A stretch of 12,852 nt of DNA from Anaerolineae bacterium (GTDB taxonomy: Bacteria > Chloroflexota > Anaerolineae > 4572-78 > J111): contig JAGRCC010000385.1 of assembly GCA_020433785.1 (NCBI GenBank), positions 1-12,852 on the forward strand, in the 5' to 3' direction. The notes under the pieces were generated by a model, which ran no database searches, was not told the DNA's origin, and saw nothing but the letters and a program-made list of their open reading frames with translations. The number at the start of each line of letters is the position of its first letter. The first letter of the stretch is position 1. Both the position numbers and the translations under genes were made by a program. This document shows positions 6,051-12,828 of this stretch, piece by piece.

Positions 6051-6680
6051 TCATTGTAAATCGGGCAAAAAGCTTTTTAACGCCTCGATAGATATCGGGC
6101 CTGGACGTAAGACTCGGGGCGGGTCGATACTCAGATCAATAATGGTCGAGGGGAGGCTGGATGGGCTGGGGCCGTCATCTAAGACCAGCGGGAGGGCTGG
6201 CCCTAGCTGCTCGGCCACGCCTTGAGCGGTGGAGGGCGTCGGCTGGCCGGACAGATTGGCGCTGGTGACGGCCAGCGGCCGGCCAAATTTGATCACCAGT
6301 TCGAGGCTAACGGGGTGATCGGGAATACGAACGGCGACCGTGTCCTGCCCGACTGTCACATCATCGGGCAAAGCCGCCACCTTGGGCAGCACAACCGTTA
6401 ATGGGCCGGGCCAAAATTTTTGCAGCAGCGGCCAAGCCCGGTTCGGCACGTGACGAGCTACCAGGTTGAGATCATCGATCTGGTAAATGAACACCGGAAT
6501 GGCTTTGTCCGGTGGGCGCTGTTTGAGCTGAAAGATTTGGCGCACGGCAAAGCGCTCGAAGGCGTTGGCCCCCAGGCCATAGACGGTATCGGTGGGCAGA
6601 GCGACCACTTCCCCGTCGCGCAGCAGGCGGCGAGCCAGTTTTAGGGCTTGGGGCGAATGAGCGGGTAAAATTTGGGTCAT
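6051..6680 (-). CDS. tsaC: L-threonylcarbamoyladenylate synthase (TsaC/Sua5/YwlC family, short form)
   Basis: This 209-aa YrdC-domain enzyme makes threonylcarbamoyl-AMP from threonine, bicarbonate and ATP. It is the first step in forming t6A37 on tRNAs that read ANN codons. Visible motifs are PTDTVYGLG (29-37), KQRPPDKAIPVFI (53-65), WPGPLTVVLPK (90-100), VAVRIPDHP (115-123), PLAVTSANLSG (135-145), STIIDLS (178-184) and RPGPI (192-196). It lacks the extra C-terminal domain of full-length Sua5, so it is the TsaC-type length. The ATG has GAGGA four bases upstream. A strong promoter lies at 6716-6744. The partner proteins TsaD, TsaB and TsaE are not in the window. Confidence 0.95.
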   Translation of the reverse strand: MTQILPAHSPQALKLARRLLRDGEVVALPTDTVYGLGANAFERFAVRQIFQLKQRPPDKAIPVFIYQIDDLNLVARHVPNRAWPLLQKFWPGPLTVVLPKVAALPDDVTVGQDTVAVRIPDHPVSLELVIKFGRPLAVTSANLSGQPTPSTAQGVAEQLGPALPLVLDDGPSPSSLPSTIIDLSIDPPRVLRPGPISIEALKSFLPDLQ

Positions 6681-6715
6681 CGTGTCCTCTAAAATTGTGG
6701 TTTATGCTGAGGGCT

Positions 6716-6744
6716 AATTTACTCTGAGACTCCGTCCATGTCAA
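6716..6744 (-). promoter_or_regulatory. Sigma-70 type promoter of the tsaC gene
   Basis: On the minus strand, a perfect TTGACA (6744-6739), a 17-base spacer and TAAATT (6721-6716). Predicted start is near 6709, about 28 bases ahead of the tsaC ATG. It is divergent from the thioredoxin promoter. Confidence 0.65.
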
Positions 6745-6801
6745 TTATTTAGCAACTTTGGTAAGAAAACTCAGGGCTTTATCGTCAGAAATGGTAGAAA
6801 C

Positions 6802-6836
6802 GCGTAATAACCGAAGTTGTTACGCTTGCGGCGTAA
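6802..6836. promoter_or_regulatory. Hairpin with a competing third arm between divergent promoters
   Basis: GCGTAATAAC (6802-6811) and GTTGTTACGC (6816-6825) form a 10-bp stem, one T-G wobble, around the loop CGAA. TTACGC (6820-6825) can instead pair with GCGTAA (6831-6836), so two folds compete. The site lies upstream of both promoters and outside both predicted transcripts. It is therefore more likely a protein-binding dyad or a remnant than an RNA switch; no T-run follows. Confidence 0.4.
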
Positions 6837-6847
6837 GCTGGCATTTA

Positions 6848-6876
6848 TTGAGAAATCACCTATATTTAGATATGAT
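6848..6876 (+). promoter_or_regulatory. Promoter of the thioredoxin gene
   Basis: TTGAGA (6848-6853), a 17-base spacer and TATGAT (6871-6876), each 5/6 to consensus. The start would be near 6883, giving a leader of about 30 bases that carries AAGGAG at 6898-6903. Confidence 0.7.
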
Positions 6877-6913
6877 ATTTGATTAAACGTAAAATTTAAG
6901 GAGAAGTGTATTT

Positions 6914-7252
6914 ATGTCTACCCCCATTCATGTATCTGACAGCGAATTCCAAAGTAAAGTATTAAATTCCAAAACCCCCGTTGTGGTTGACTTCTGGGCG
7001 CCGTGGTGTGGCCCCTGTCGGATGGTTGCCCCGGTTTTAGACGAGTTAGCCAAAGAATATGGCGACAAAATCGTCATTGCCAAAGTCAATACCGATGAAA
7101 ACCCGCAGTATGCCATCAAGTACGGCGTTCAAGGCATCCCGACCATGCTGTTTGTAAAAGACGGCGAAATCTTTGACCGGATTGTCGGGGCGCATCCTAA
7201 ACCTTCTATTCAACAGCGCGTTGACAATATGCTGGCCGCCGTAGCTAACTAA
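6914..7252 (+). CDS. trxA: Thioredoxin
   Basis: The 112-aa protein is a single thioredoxin fold with active site WCGPC (31-35), an FWAPWCGPCR context, and the cis-proline motif GIPTMLF (74-80). It reduces protein disulfides in the cytoplasm (for example ribonucleotide reductase and methionine sulfoxide reductase) and is recharged by thioredoxin reductase. There is no signal peptide. The start is set by AAGGAG ten bases upstream. A promoter at 6848-6876 and a terminator at 7276-7306 make it a single-gene transcription unit. Confidence 0.97.
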   Translation: MSTPIHVSDSEFQSKVLNSKTPVVVDFWAPWCGPCRMVAPVLDELAKEYGDKIVIAKVNTDENPQYAIKYGVQGIPTMLFVKDGEIFDRIVGAHPKPSIQQRVDNMLAAVAN

Positions 7253-7275
7253 CGGTAAAATAGGCCATCTTTTCG

Positions 7276-7306
7276 AAAAGCTCGCTGTTAACAGCGAGCT
7301 TTTTTT
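7276..7306 (+). terminator. Rho-independent terminator of trxA
   Basis: AAAAGCTCGCTG (7276-7287), loop TTAA, CAGCGAGCTTTT (7292-7303), a perfect 12-bp stem leading into an unbroken T tract to 7306. It starts 23 bases past the trxA stop. Confidence 0.93.
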
Positions 7307-7358
7307 ATGGCTGCAAACGTGATTGTCGTCACAACAGGCAGGAAGTGAACATGTGTTC

Positions 7359-7387
7359 TTGGTATTCTGCCGGGATTTTGATATAAT
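7359..7387 (+). promoter_or_regulatory. Extended -10 promoter of radA, implying a leaderless transcript
   Basis: TTGGTA (7359-7364), 17 bases, then a perfect TATAAT (7382-7387) preceded by TG at 7379-7380, an extended -10. The predicted start is near 7394, only about three bases ahead of the radA ATG at 7397. No Shine-Dalgarno sequence lies between. Confidence 0.7.
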
Positions 7388-7396
7388 TTCTGTACT

Positions 7397-8770
7397 ATGG
7401 CCAAAATGAGAACCCGTTATGTATGTCAAGAATGCGGCAGCACCCAACCCAAATGGATGGGTCGCTGTCCCGATTGCGGCGAGTGGAACACCCTGGTGGA
7501 AACGCTGGTGGAAGCCACCTCGTCGGGCGCCGTTGTGCAGCGGTCGGCTCAAGCGCTGATCGGACGCTCCGTCCCCCAGCCGCTAACCGAGATTGCCGCC
7601 GACAACTACCGGCGCACGATGCTGCCGATGGACGAGTTTAACCGGGTACTGGGCGGCGGCCTGGTGCCCGGCTCGCTCATTCTGATTGGCGGCGATCCCG
7701 GTATCGGCAAGAGTACGCTGCTGCTGCAAATTTCGGCGGCGCTAGCGGCGGAAGGGCCTGTCCTTTATATTTCCGGCGAGGAAAGCGCCCAGCAGGTCAA
7801 ACTGCGGGCCGACCGCTTGCAGCTTTCAAGCGACCGCCTGTTCGTTCTGTCGGAAACCAATATGACGGCCATTATGGACCACCTGCGTCAAACCCCGCCC
7901 CAATTCTTGGTGGTCGATTCGATCCAGACGGTCTTTTTGGAAGAGTTACAATCGGCGCCGGGATCGGTTAGTCAGGTGCGGGAGTGCGCCGGTCGGTTCC
8001 AGGGCGTAGCCAAGGGGCAGAATATTCCGACCTTCCTCATTGGGCACGTGACCAAAACGGGGACAATTGCCGGGCCGCGCGTGTTGGAGCATCTGGTCGA
8101 TACGGTGCTTTACTTAGAGGGCGAACGTTTCCACGCCTACCGGCTGTTACGCAGCGTCAAAAATCGATTTGGCGCGACTAACGAAATCGGAATTTTTGAG
8201 ATGGGCGACATCGGTTTGAGTGAAGTGCCTAATCCCAGTGAAATTTTTCTGGCCGAGCGGCTACCCAACGCTTCCGGTTCGGCTATCGCGGTGACGTTAG
8301 AGGGAACGCGCCCGCTACTGGTCGAAATTCAAGCGCTGGCGAGTACCACCAGTTTCGGCAACCCGCGCCGCACGGCTAACGGCATCGATATGAACCGGCT
8401 GCTGCTGCTTATCGCGGTACTGACCAAACGGGTCGGCGTCCGGCTGGCCGATCAGGATGTGTTTGTCAATGTGATCGGCGGCTTGCAAATCAACGAACCG
8501 GCCTCTGACCTGGCGGTGGCGGCGGCCCTGGCTTCCAGCTTTAAGAGCCGTCCGGTGGCCGCCGATCTGGCGATTGTCGGGGAGGTAGGCTTGTCGGGTG
8601 AGCTGCGGGCGGTAAGTCATATCGAAACTCGCTTAAAAGAGGCGGCCAAACTGGGGTTCAAACGGTGTCTGCTGCCGGCGTCGGTTCAATTAAAACAATC
8701 TCAATTTTCATCGCTTGAACTGCTCAAGGTGCGTTCATTGGGAGAGGCGCTGGATATCGCGCTCGTTTAA
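7397..8770 (+). CDS. radA: DNA repair protein RadA (Sms)
   Basis: The 457-aa protein has all RadA parts: an N-terminal zinc finger with Cys10, Cys13, Cys24 and Cys27; a RecA-like ATPase with Walker A GGDPGIGKST (98-107) and Walker B LVVDSIQT (171-178); the RadA-specific KNRFG motif (255-259); and a C-terminal Lon-like domain containing EPASDLAVAAALASS (367-381). RadA is a hexameric DNA helicase that drives branch migration of recombination intermediates with RecA. Length matches the family. The ATG follows a TATAAT by nine bases with no ribosome binding site, so initiation is probably leaderless. In Bacillus radA lies upstream of disA and yacL; here disA is absent and a yacL-type gene follows after a 495-bp gap. 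Confidence 0.97.
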   Translation: MAKMRTRYVCQECGSTQPKWMGRCPDCGEWNTLVETLVEATSSGAVVQRSAQALIGRSVPQPLTEIAADNYRRTMLPMDEFNRVLGGGLVPGSLILIGGDPGIGKSTLLLQISAALAAEGPVLYISGEESAQQVKLRADRLQLSSDRLFVLSETNMTAIMDHLRQTPPQFLVVDSIQTVFLEELQSAPGSVSQVRECAGRFQGVAKGQNIPTFLIGHVTKTGTIAGPRVLEHLVDTVLYLEGERFHAYRLLRSVKNRFGATNEIGIFEMGDIGLSEVPNPSEIFLAERLPNASGSAIAVTLEGTRPLLVEIQALASTTSFGNPRRTANGIDMNRLLLLIAVLTKRVGVRLADQDVFVNVIGGLQINEPASDLAVAAALASSFKSRPVAADLAIVGEVGLSGELRAVSHIETRLKEAAKLGFKRCLLPASVQLKQSQFSSLELLKVRSLGEALDIALV

Positions 8771-8808
8771 CGATTATGTAGAGTTTTTGGGTGTTTCCCG
8801 GCAAAACT

Positions 8809-8837
8809 TTGACATTCTCACATGATCGTGTTACTAT
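8809..8837 (+). promoter_or_regulatory. Strong promoter driving the 8844-9190 noncoding transcript
   Basis: A perfect TTGACA (8809-8814), a 17-base spacer and TACTAT (8832-8837), with TG at 8829-8830 as an extended -10. A shifted TATAAT at 8835-8840 would need a 20-base spacer. Predicted start is about 8844, 422 bases ahead of the next coding start. Confidence 0.7.
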
Positions 8838-8843
8838 AATCGT

Positions 8844-9190
8844 TAAATTTTCATCATTTTTTCTAACTTAATTTTGCTTTTTGCCCAAAAACCTGGCTTT
8901 GCACTGTTAGCACTTATTTTTATTATTCATTTTTATCTTACAATCTATTGTCTGTCTACTCCGGTTAAAGTGGAGTGAACACCTTGTCCCTATCGATTGG
9001 TTTTAGCCAATGAGGCGCTCATTTTTGCTATTTAACAAGTATCAAAATAGACAGACCAATTTTCAAATGGATACTCCCGGACAAAATTACCTGGTCCGGT
9101 AAATTGTCTCCTTTTGTAAGATCGAACTCCGCTAATAATGTTAAGCTGTGTTGGGGCGAATGTACTTTAATGTGCAGTCGCCCTTTTTTG
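8844..9190 (+). ncRNA. Candidate structured noncoding RNA or long attenuated leader, family not recognised
   Basis: This roughly 345-base stretch has a promoter at its left end, a strong terminator at its right end and no credible open reading frame. The first 100 bases are T-rich and probably unpaired. ATTGTCTGTCTA (8947-8958) pairs with TAGACAGACCAAT (9048-9060), 12 bp with one bulge, closing a domain of about 114 bases. Inside are ACTCC/GGAGT (8958-8962 with 8972-8976), CTTGT/ACAAG (8983-8987 with 9035-9039) and ATTGG/CCAAT (8996-9000 with 9007-9011). Next comes CCGGAC/GTCCGG (9077-9082 with 9094-9099), then the terminator. I looked for RNase P, tmRNA, SRP and T-box hallmarks and saw none. 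It may be a free small RNA, or the leader of the PIN-TRAM/cysS/rlmB operon, since I see no promoter between the terminator and 9266. Confidence 0.4.
9153..9189 (+). terminator. Strong intrinsic terminator or attenuator upstream of the PIN-TRAM gene
   Basis: GGGCGA (9154-9159) pairs with TCGCCC (9178-9183); beyond one A/G mismatch, TGTAC (9161-9165) pairs with GTGCA (9172-9176) with one wobble. The loop is TTTAAT and six T residues follow (9184-9189). It ends 76 bases before the PIN-TRAM start. Confidence 0.88.
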
Positions 9191-9200
9191 TGGTAGCATC

Positions 9201-9218
9201 AACCGCAATTCGGCGGTT
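9201..9218. repeat. Small inverted repeat upstream of the PIN-TRAM gene
   Basis: AACCGC (9201-9206) and GCGGTT (9213-9218) form a 6-bp stem around AATTCG. It is followed by A residues, not T, on the plus strand, so it is not a terminator rightward. It may be an operator or a leader hairpin. Confidence 0.35.
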
Positions 9219-9265
9219 AAAAAATTCAACCGGGCAACTGGGTTAGGGGAGTTTTAAGATTAGGG

Positions 9266-10324
9266 ATGAGCATCGAATTTGTTTTTCGTTTGGTGGGCAT
9301 GGTTGTGTTTGCCATCATTGGCGTCCAATCCAGCTACCTGTTTCAGCCCAACAACCCCGGTGAGTCGGCCCGGCTGATCATTGTTTTAACCCTGGCTGGA
9401 GCGGCTTTAGGTCTGCTGGTAGCCCCCTATCTCACCACGCGCCCATTCCACTTAGTTCAAGCCAAACTTCGTAAAATGCCGGCGGCTAAATTGGTCGCCG
9501 GGGTCATAGGCTTAGCGCTGGGACTGGCGGTAGCCGCTTTGCTGCATCCGTCTGTATCCAATTTACCCTATCCGTATGGAGCTGTTTTTCCGATCATAGT
9601 CAGTATTATTTTTGGTTATATCGGGATGGCGGTTATGGTCATGCGGCAGCGCGATATCTTCAATCTGGTGGGGCCGCGCATCATCTCGGGCAACCCGTTC
9701 GACGGCCTGGGCCGCAAAGCCACTGACGATGTACTGCTGCTAGACACCAGTGTTATCATCGACGGCCGGATTGTCGATATTAGCCGAACCGGTTTCATCC
9801 GCAATACGCTGATGGTTCCCGGCTTCGTGCTGGCCGAATTGCAGTATATCGCCGACTCGTCGGATCCGCTACGCCGCAACCGGGGCCGGCGGGGGTTGGA
9901 GGTGCTGGAGCAGTTGCAAGCCGATTCGTTAGTGCCGGTTCAGATCAGCGATATGGACATCGAAGGCGTGAAAGGGGTTGATGACAAGTTGGTGATGCTG
10001 GCCAAGCAGCTTGACTGTCCGATTGTGACCAACGACTTTAACCTTAACAGTGTGGCTAAACTGCAAGGTGTGATAGTGCTCAATATTAATGAATTAGCCA
10101 ACGCCGTGAAAACCGTTATTTTGCCCGGTGAAACGGTCGGCATTAAAATTATCCAGGAAGGCAAAGAGCGCGACCAAGGCGTGGCGTATCTCGATGATGG
10201 AACGATGATTGTGATAGAAAATGGCCGGTCGTATCTAAATCGAAATGTCGAAGTGACGGTCACCCGAGTAATTCAAACCAACGCCGGTCGAATGATATTT
10301 GCGAAAATGGAAAACGGATTATGA
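9266..10324 (+). CDS. PIN-TRAM domain membrane protein (YacL-like putative RNase)
   Basis: The 352-aa protein has four predicted membrane helices at about 5-27, 36-55, 74-94 and 106-127. A PIN nuclease domain (about 154-280) follows, with acidic residues expected at the metal site: Asp160 in LLDTSVIIDGR, Glu191, Asp239/Asp240 and Asp257 in TNDFNLN. A C-terminal TRAM domain (about 283-347) is probably RNA-binding. This matches the YacL family, membrane-anchored proteins of unproven substrate near cysS and radA in Firmicutes. AGGGGAG at 9245-9251 is the likely ribosome binding site, though 14 bases away is long. The stop overlaps the cysS start (ATGA), so the two are translationally coupled. 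Confidence 0.92.
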   Translation: MSIEFVFRLVGMVVFAIIGVQSSYLFQPNNPGESARLIIVLTLAGAALGLLVAPYLTTRPFHLVQAKLRKMPAAKLVAGVIGLALGLAVAALLHPSVSNLPYPYGAVFPIIVSIIFGYIGMAVMVMRQRDIFNLVGPRIISGNPFDGLGRKATDDVLLLDTSVIIDGRIVDISRTGFIRNTLMVPGFVLAELQYIADSSDPLRRNRGRRGLEVLEQLQADSLVPVQISDMDIEGVKGVDDKLVMLAKQLDCPIVTNDFNLNSVAKLQGVIVLNINELANAVKTVILPGETVGIKIIQEGKERDQGVAYLDDGTMIVIENGRSYLNRNVEVTVTRVIQTNAGRMIFAKMENGL

Positions 10325-11811
10325 CCTTACGAGTTTATAACTATCTTAGCCGACAGGAAGAAACGTTTGAGCCGCTCCATCCCGGTTTTGTGGGGATGTA
10401 TGTGTGCGGGCCAACCGTTTATGGCGATGCCCACATCGGCCATGCTAAGGCGTATATTACCTTTGATGTAGTTCATCGCTATCTGGAATATTTGGGCTAT
10501 CGAGTTCGCTACGTCCAAAACATCACTGACGTCGGCCACCTGGTGGGCGATGGCGACGAAGGTGAGGACAAAATTGGCCGGCAGGCCCGGGTAGAGCGGG
10601 TTGAACCAATGGAAATTGTCGAGTCGTACACCCACAACTATTTTCGAGATATGGATGTTCTTAACGTCCGCCGCCCGGATATCTCCCCTCGAGCCAGCGG
10701 CCACGTGCCGGAGCAGATTGAACTGGCTCAGGATTTAATCGCCAAAGGCCATGCTTATGCCAGCGACGGCAACGTGTACTTTTCGGTGCCGAGCTGGCCT
10801 TCTTACGGCAAGCTGTCTCGCCGCAGGGTCGATGATTTAGAGGAAGGCGCTCGGCTGGAAGTGGCCGGCGACAAACGCGATCCGCGCGATTTTGCCGTGT
10901 GGCGAGCCGCTACTCCTGGCCATTTGATGCAGTGGAACAGTCCCTGGGGTAAAGGATTTCCGGGCTGGCACGCCGAATGTACGGTAATGGCCCGCAAATA
11001 TCTGGGCTTGCCTTTTGATATTCACGGCGGCGGTCTGGAAAACATCTTCCCTCACAACGAAAGTGAAATTGCCCAGAGTGAAGCGGCTTACGGCGGCACA
11101 TTTGCCCGGTACTGGCTGCTCAATAATATGGTCACCATCGATGGTACCAAAATGGGCAAGAGTCAGGGCAACTCGCTGACCGTTCAGCAAGCCCTAACCG
11201 GTGAGCACGACCGGCTGTCGCAGCCGTACTCTCCGATGACCGTGCGCTATTTTATCTTGAGCAGCCACTATCGCCAGACAACCGATTTCACTGACGAGGC
11301 CCTCAGCGCTGCCGCCAGAGGCTACGAGCGTCTACTGGGAACCGTGGGCCTGGTGCGGCAAATGCTGGCTAAGCAGGACAGCCACGATAGCACCATCGAT
11401 GCGCAGTTTTCCGAAACCTTGGCCGATCTCAAAACCCGTTTTGAAGCGGCGATGAACAGCGATTTCAACACGCCTCAAGCCCTGGCCGCTTTGTTCGATT
11501 TCAACCGGGCGGTGAATACATTGGTCAACAGTCAGCAGGCGGTCTCCAGCGGGACATTGGAAGCGATTGATGACACCTACCGCCGGTTAGGTGGCGATGT
11601 TCTGGGCATCATTCCGGCGGAAATTTCGACGCAAGGTGCCGGTTCGGCCGGTTTGGAAGATGAGCTGGTTCAAATCTTAATCACCCTGCGCGCCGCCGCT
11701 CGGAAAAACAAGGACTATGCCACCAGCGATGCAATTCGCGACCAACTCGCCGCAGTTGGCGTGATACTTGAGGATCGCCCGGACGGCACCGTCTGGAAAA
11801 TCAATCAGTAG
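10321..11811 (+). CDS. cysS: Cysteinyl-tRNA synthetase
   Basis: The 496-aa class I synthetase charges tRNA-Cys with cysteine. It carries [19 protein letters not shown] (27-45) with HIGH at 38-41, zinc ligands expected at Cys29, Cys220, His245 and Glu249, and the second signature as KMGKS (277-281) in place of the common KMSKS. The zinc-site region reads [10 protein letters not shown] where many enzymes have FPHHENEIAQ; the ligand positions are kept. Length is close to the usual 460-500. It begins inside the PIN-TRAM stop codon overlap and is followed after 15 bases by rlmB, so PIN-TRAM, cysS and rlmB form one operon. No T-box was found upstream. Confidence 0.97.
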   Translation: MTLRVYNYLSRQEETFEPLHPGFVGMYVCGPTVYGDAHIGHAKAYITFDVVHRYLEYLGYRVRYVQNITDVGHLVGDGDEGEDKIGRQARVERVEPMEIVESYTHNYFRDMDVLNVRRPDISPRASGHVPEQIELAQDLIAKGHAYASDGNVYFSVPSWPSYGKLSRRRVDDLEEGARLEVAGDKRDPRDFAVWRAATPGHLMQWNSPWGKGFPGWHAECTVMARKYLGLPFDIHGGGLENIFPHNESEIAQSEAAYGGTFARYWLLNNMVTIDGTKMGKSQGNSLTVQQALTGEHDRLSQPYSPMTVRYFILSSHYRQTTDFTDEALSAAARGYERLLGTVGLVRQMLAKQDSHDSTIDAQFSETLADLKTRFEAAMNSDFNTPQALAALFDFNRAVNTLVNSQQAVSSGTLEAIDDTYRRLGGDVLGIIPAEISTQGAGSAGLEDELVQILITLRAAARKNKDYATSDAIRDQLAAVGVILEDRPDGTVWKINQ

Positions 11812-11826
11812 TCAAGGCGGATTGGG

Positions 11827-12564
11827 GTGGACATACTGTATGGTCGCAACGCCGCTCGCGAATGTCTTCGGGCGCGGCGGCGTCACGTTCACGAGCTTTT
11901 GGTCGCCGATAACCTGCAATCATCCTCGATGGTTGACGAGTTGGTGGCCTTAGCCGCTCAAAACCGAATTCCCGTCAAACGTGTGGCCCGCAAAGCGCTC
12001 GATCAATTGGCTCAGGGGCATCAGGGCATTGTCTTGAAAACCGGTCGTTACCCCACGGTTGAGGTCGAAGATATGCTTCATCGGGCGGTGAAGCAAAATG
12101 AGCCGCCCTTTCTGATCGTTCTCGATCATATAGAAGATCCGCACAATTTGGGGGCGATACTGCGCACAGCCGAAGCGGTCGGGGTTCACGGGGTCATTTT
12201 GCCGAAACAACGCGCGGCAGGTGTAACTCCCACCGTTGTCAACGTGTCTGCGGGAGCCGTAGAGCATATGTGGGTCGCCGAAGTGCCAAACCTAGCTCAA
12301 ATGCTGAAGGTGTTAAAACAGGACAACGTCTGGATAGCCGGGGTGGAACTTGATCCCACAGCCCAGCTTTTCCATAAAGCCAATCTTTTCGGCCCACTGG
12401 CCTTGGTGGTGGGTAGCGAAGGTAAAGGCTTAAGCCGGCTGGTAAGAGAAACGTGCGACTTCCTGATCAAGTTACCGATGCGGGGCCAGGTGGAATCGTT
12501 AAATGCGTCAGTCGCGTGCAGCCTGATTTTGTACGAAGTTTGGCGGGCCAGATCGTTTTCGTAG
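11827..12564 (+). CDS. rlmB: SpoU/TrmH-family rRNA 2'-O-methyltransferase (RlmB-like)
   Basis: The 245-aa protein has an N-terminal substrate-binding region (about 1-75), LYGRNAARECL at the start and HQGIVL (65-70), then the SPOUT knot domain: DPHNLGAILRTAEAVG (104-119), LVVGSEGKGLS (193-203) and LPMRGQVESLNASVACSLIL (216-235). Conserved Asn107, Arg113, Glu198, Ser224 and Asn226 are present. RlmB methylates the 2'-OH of G2251 in 23S rRNA; the family also includes tRNA enzymes, so the exact target is inferred from length and from its place after cysS, as in Bacillus yacO/rlmB. The start is a GTG, supported by AAGGCGG at 11814-11820, 15 bases after the cysS stop. Confidence 0.93.
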   Translation: MDILYGRNAARECLRARRRHVHELLVADNLQSSSMVDELVALAAQNRIPVKRVARKALDQLAQGHQGIVLKTGRYPTVEVEDMLHRAVKQNEPPFLIVLDHIEDPHNLGAILRTAEAVGVHGVILPKQRAAGVTPTVVNVSAGAVEHMWVAEVPNLAQMLKVLKQDNVWIAGVELDPTAQLFHKANLFGPLALVVGSEGKGLSRLVRETCDFLIKLPMRGQVESLNASVACSLILYEVWRARSFS

Positions 12565-12592
12565 AAAATAACATTAAAAAATTACCGTCAAT

Positions 12593-12620
12593 TTGACTTT
12601 TGGTTGATTTTTGGTATACT
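12593..12620 (+). promoter_or_regulatory. Promoter of tRNA-Tyr and the downstream gene
   Basis: TTGACT (12593-12598), a 16-base spacer and TATACT (12615-12620) preceded by TG at 12612-12613, an extended -10. The predicted start is near 12627, just ahead of a perfect 8-bp hairpin and 40 bases ahead of the tRNA. Confidence 0.78.
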
Positions 12621-12629
12621 TGATTTTTG

Positions 12630-12654
12630 CACGGCGCTACTGCGCCGTGTTTTT
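12630..12654 (+). terminator. Terminator-like hairpin between promoter and tRNA-Tyr
   Basis: CACGGCGC (12630-12637), loop TACT, GCGCCGTG (12642-12649) and five T residues (12650-12654). The form is that of an intrinsic terminator and it could end rlmB transcripts. It lies after the tRNA promoter, so in a transcript begun near 12627 it would be the first thing formed. Confidence 0.75.
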
Positions 12655-12666
12655 AAGTTCAAACTT

Positions 12667-12748
12667 GGAGGGGTGCCCGAGTGGTTAAAGGGGGCTGACT
12701 GTAAATCAGCTGGCTAGGCCTACGGCGGTTCGAATCCGTCCCCCTCCA
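12667..12748 (+). tRNA. tRNA-Tyr, anticodon GTA
   Basis: The 82-base class II tRNA has a perfect 7-bp acceptor stem GGAGGGG (12667-12673) with CCCCTCC (12741-12747), discriminator A12748, and a D arm opening with CCC. The anticodon stem GCTGA/TCAGC surrounds the loop CTGTAAA with GTA at 12701-12703. A long variable arm forms a GGC/GCC hairpin, and the T arm is GGCGG-TTCGAAT-CCGTC. CCA is not encoded, so it must be added after transcription. G34 of this tRNA is a normal site for queuosine, linking it to the QueA-like gene at the other end of the window. It probably shares a transcript with the gene at 12829. Confidence 0.97.
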
Positions 12749-12828
12749 TTAACTTGGCACATCACTACACCATAAGGTTGTGTGCGTTCCAGACCTATCT
12801 AAAAGTACAACAAAGGGGATTTTACATT

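Noticed and set aside
8844..9190. RNase P RNA, tmRNA or SRP RNA
   Set aside because: The hallmark sequences (GAGGAAAGTCC for RNase P, a tRNA-like 3' end for tmRNA, the GGAAGGAAGC-type SRP loop) are absent.
8844..9265. T-box leader for cysS
   Set aside because: No GGTGGNACCGCG-type T-box sequence precedes the terminator, and the first gene downstream is PIN-TRAM, not cysS.
10250..10264. GTGACGGTCACC inside the PIN-TRAM gene as another repeat copy
   Set aside because: It matches the outer arm by sequence but lies in conserved TRAM-domain coding (EVTVTRV) and lacks the inner arm, so it is most likely coincidence.
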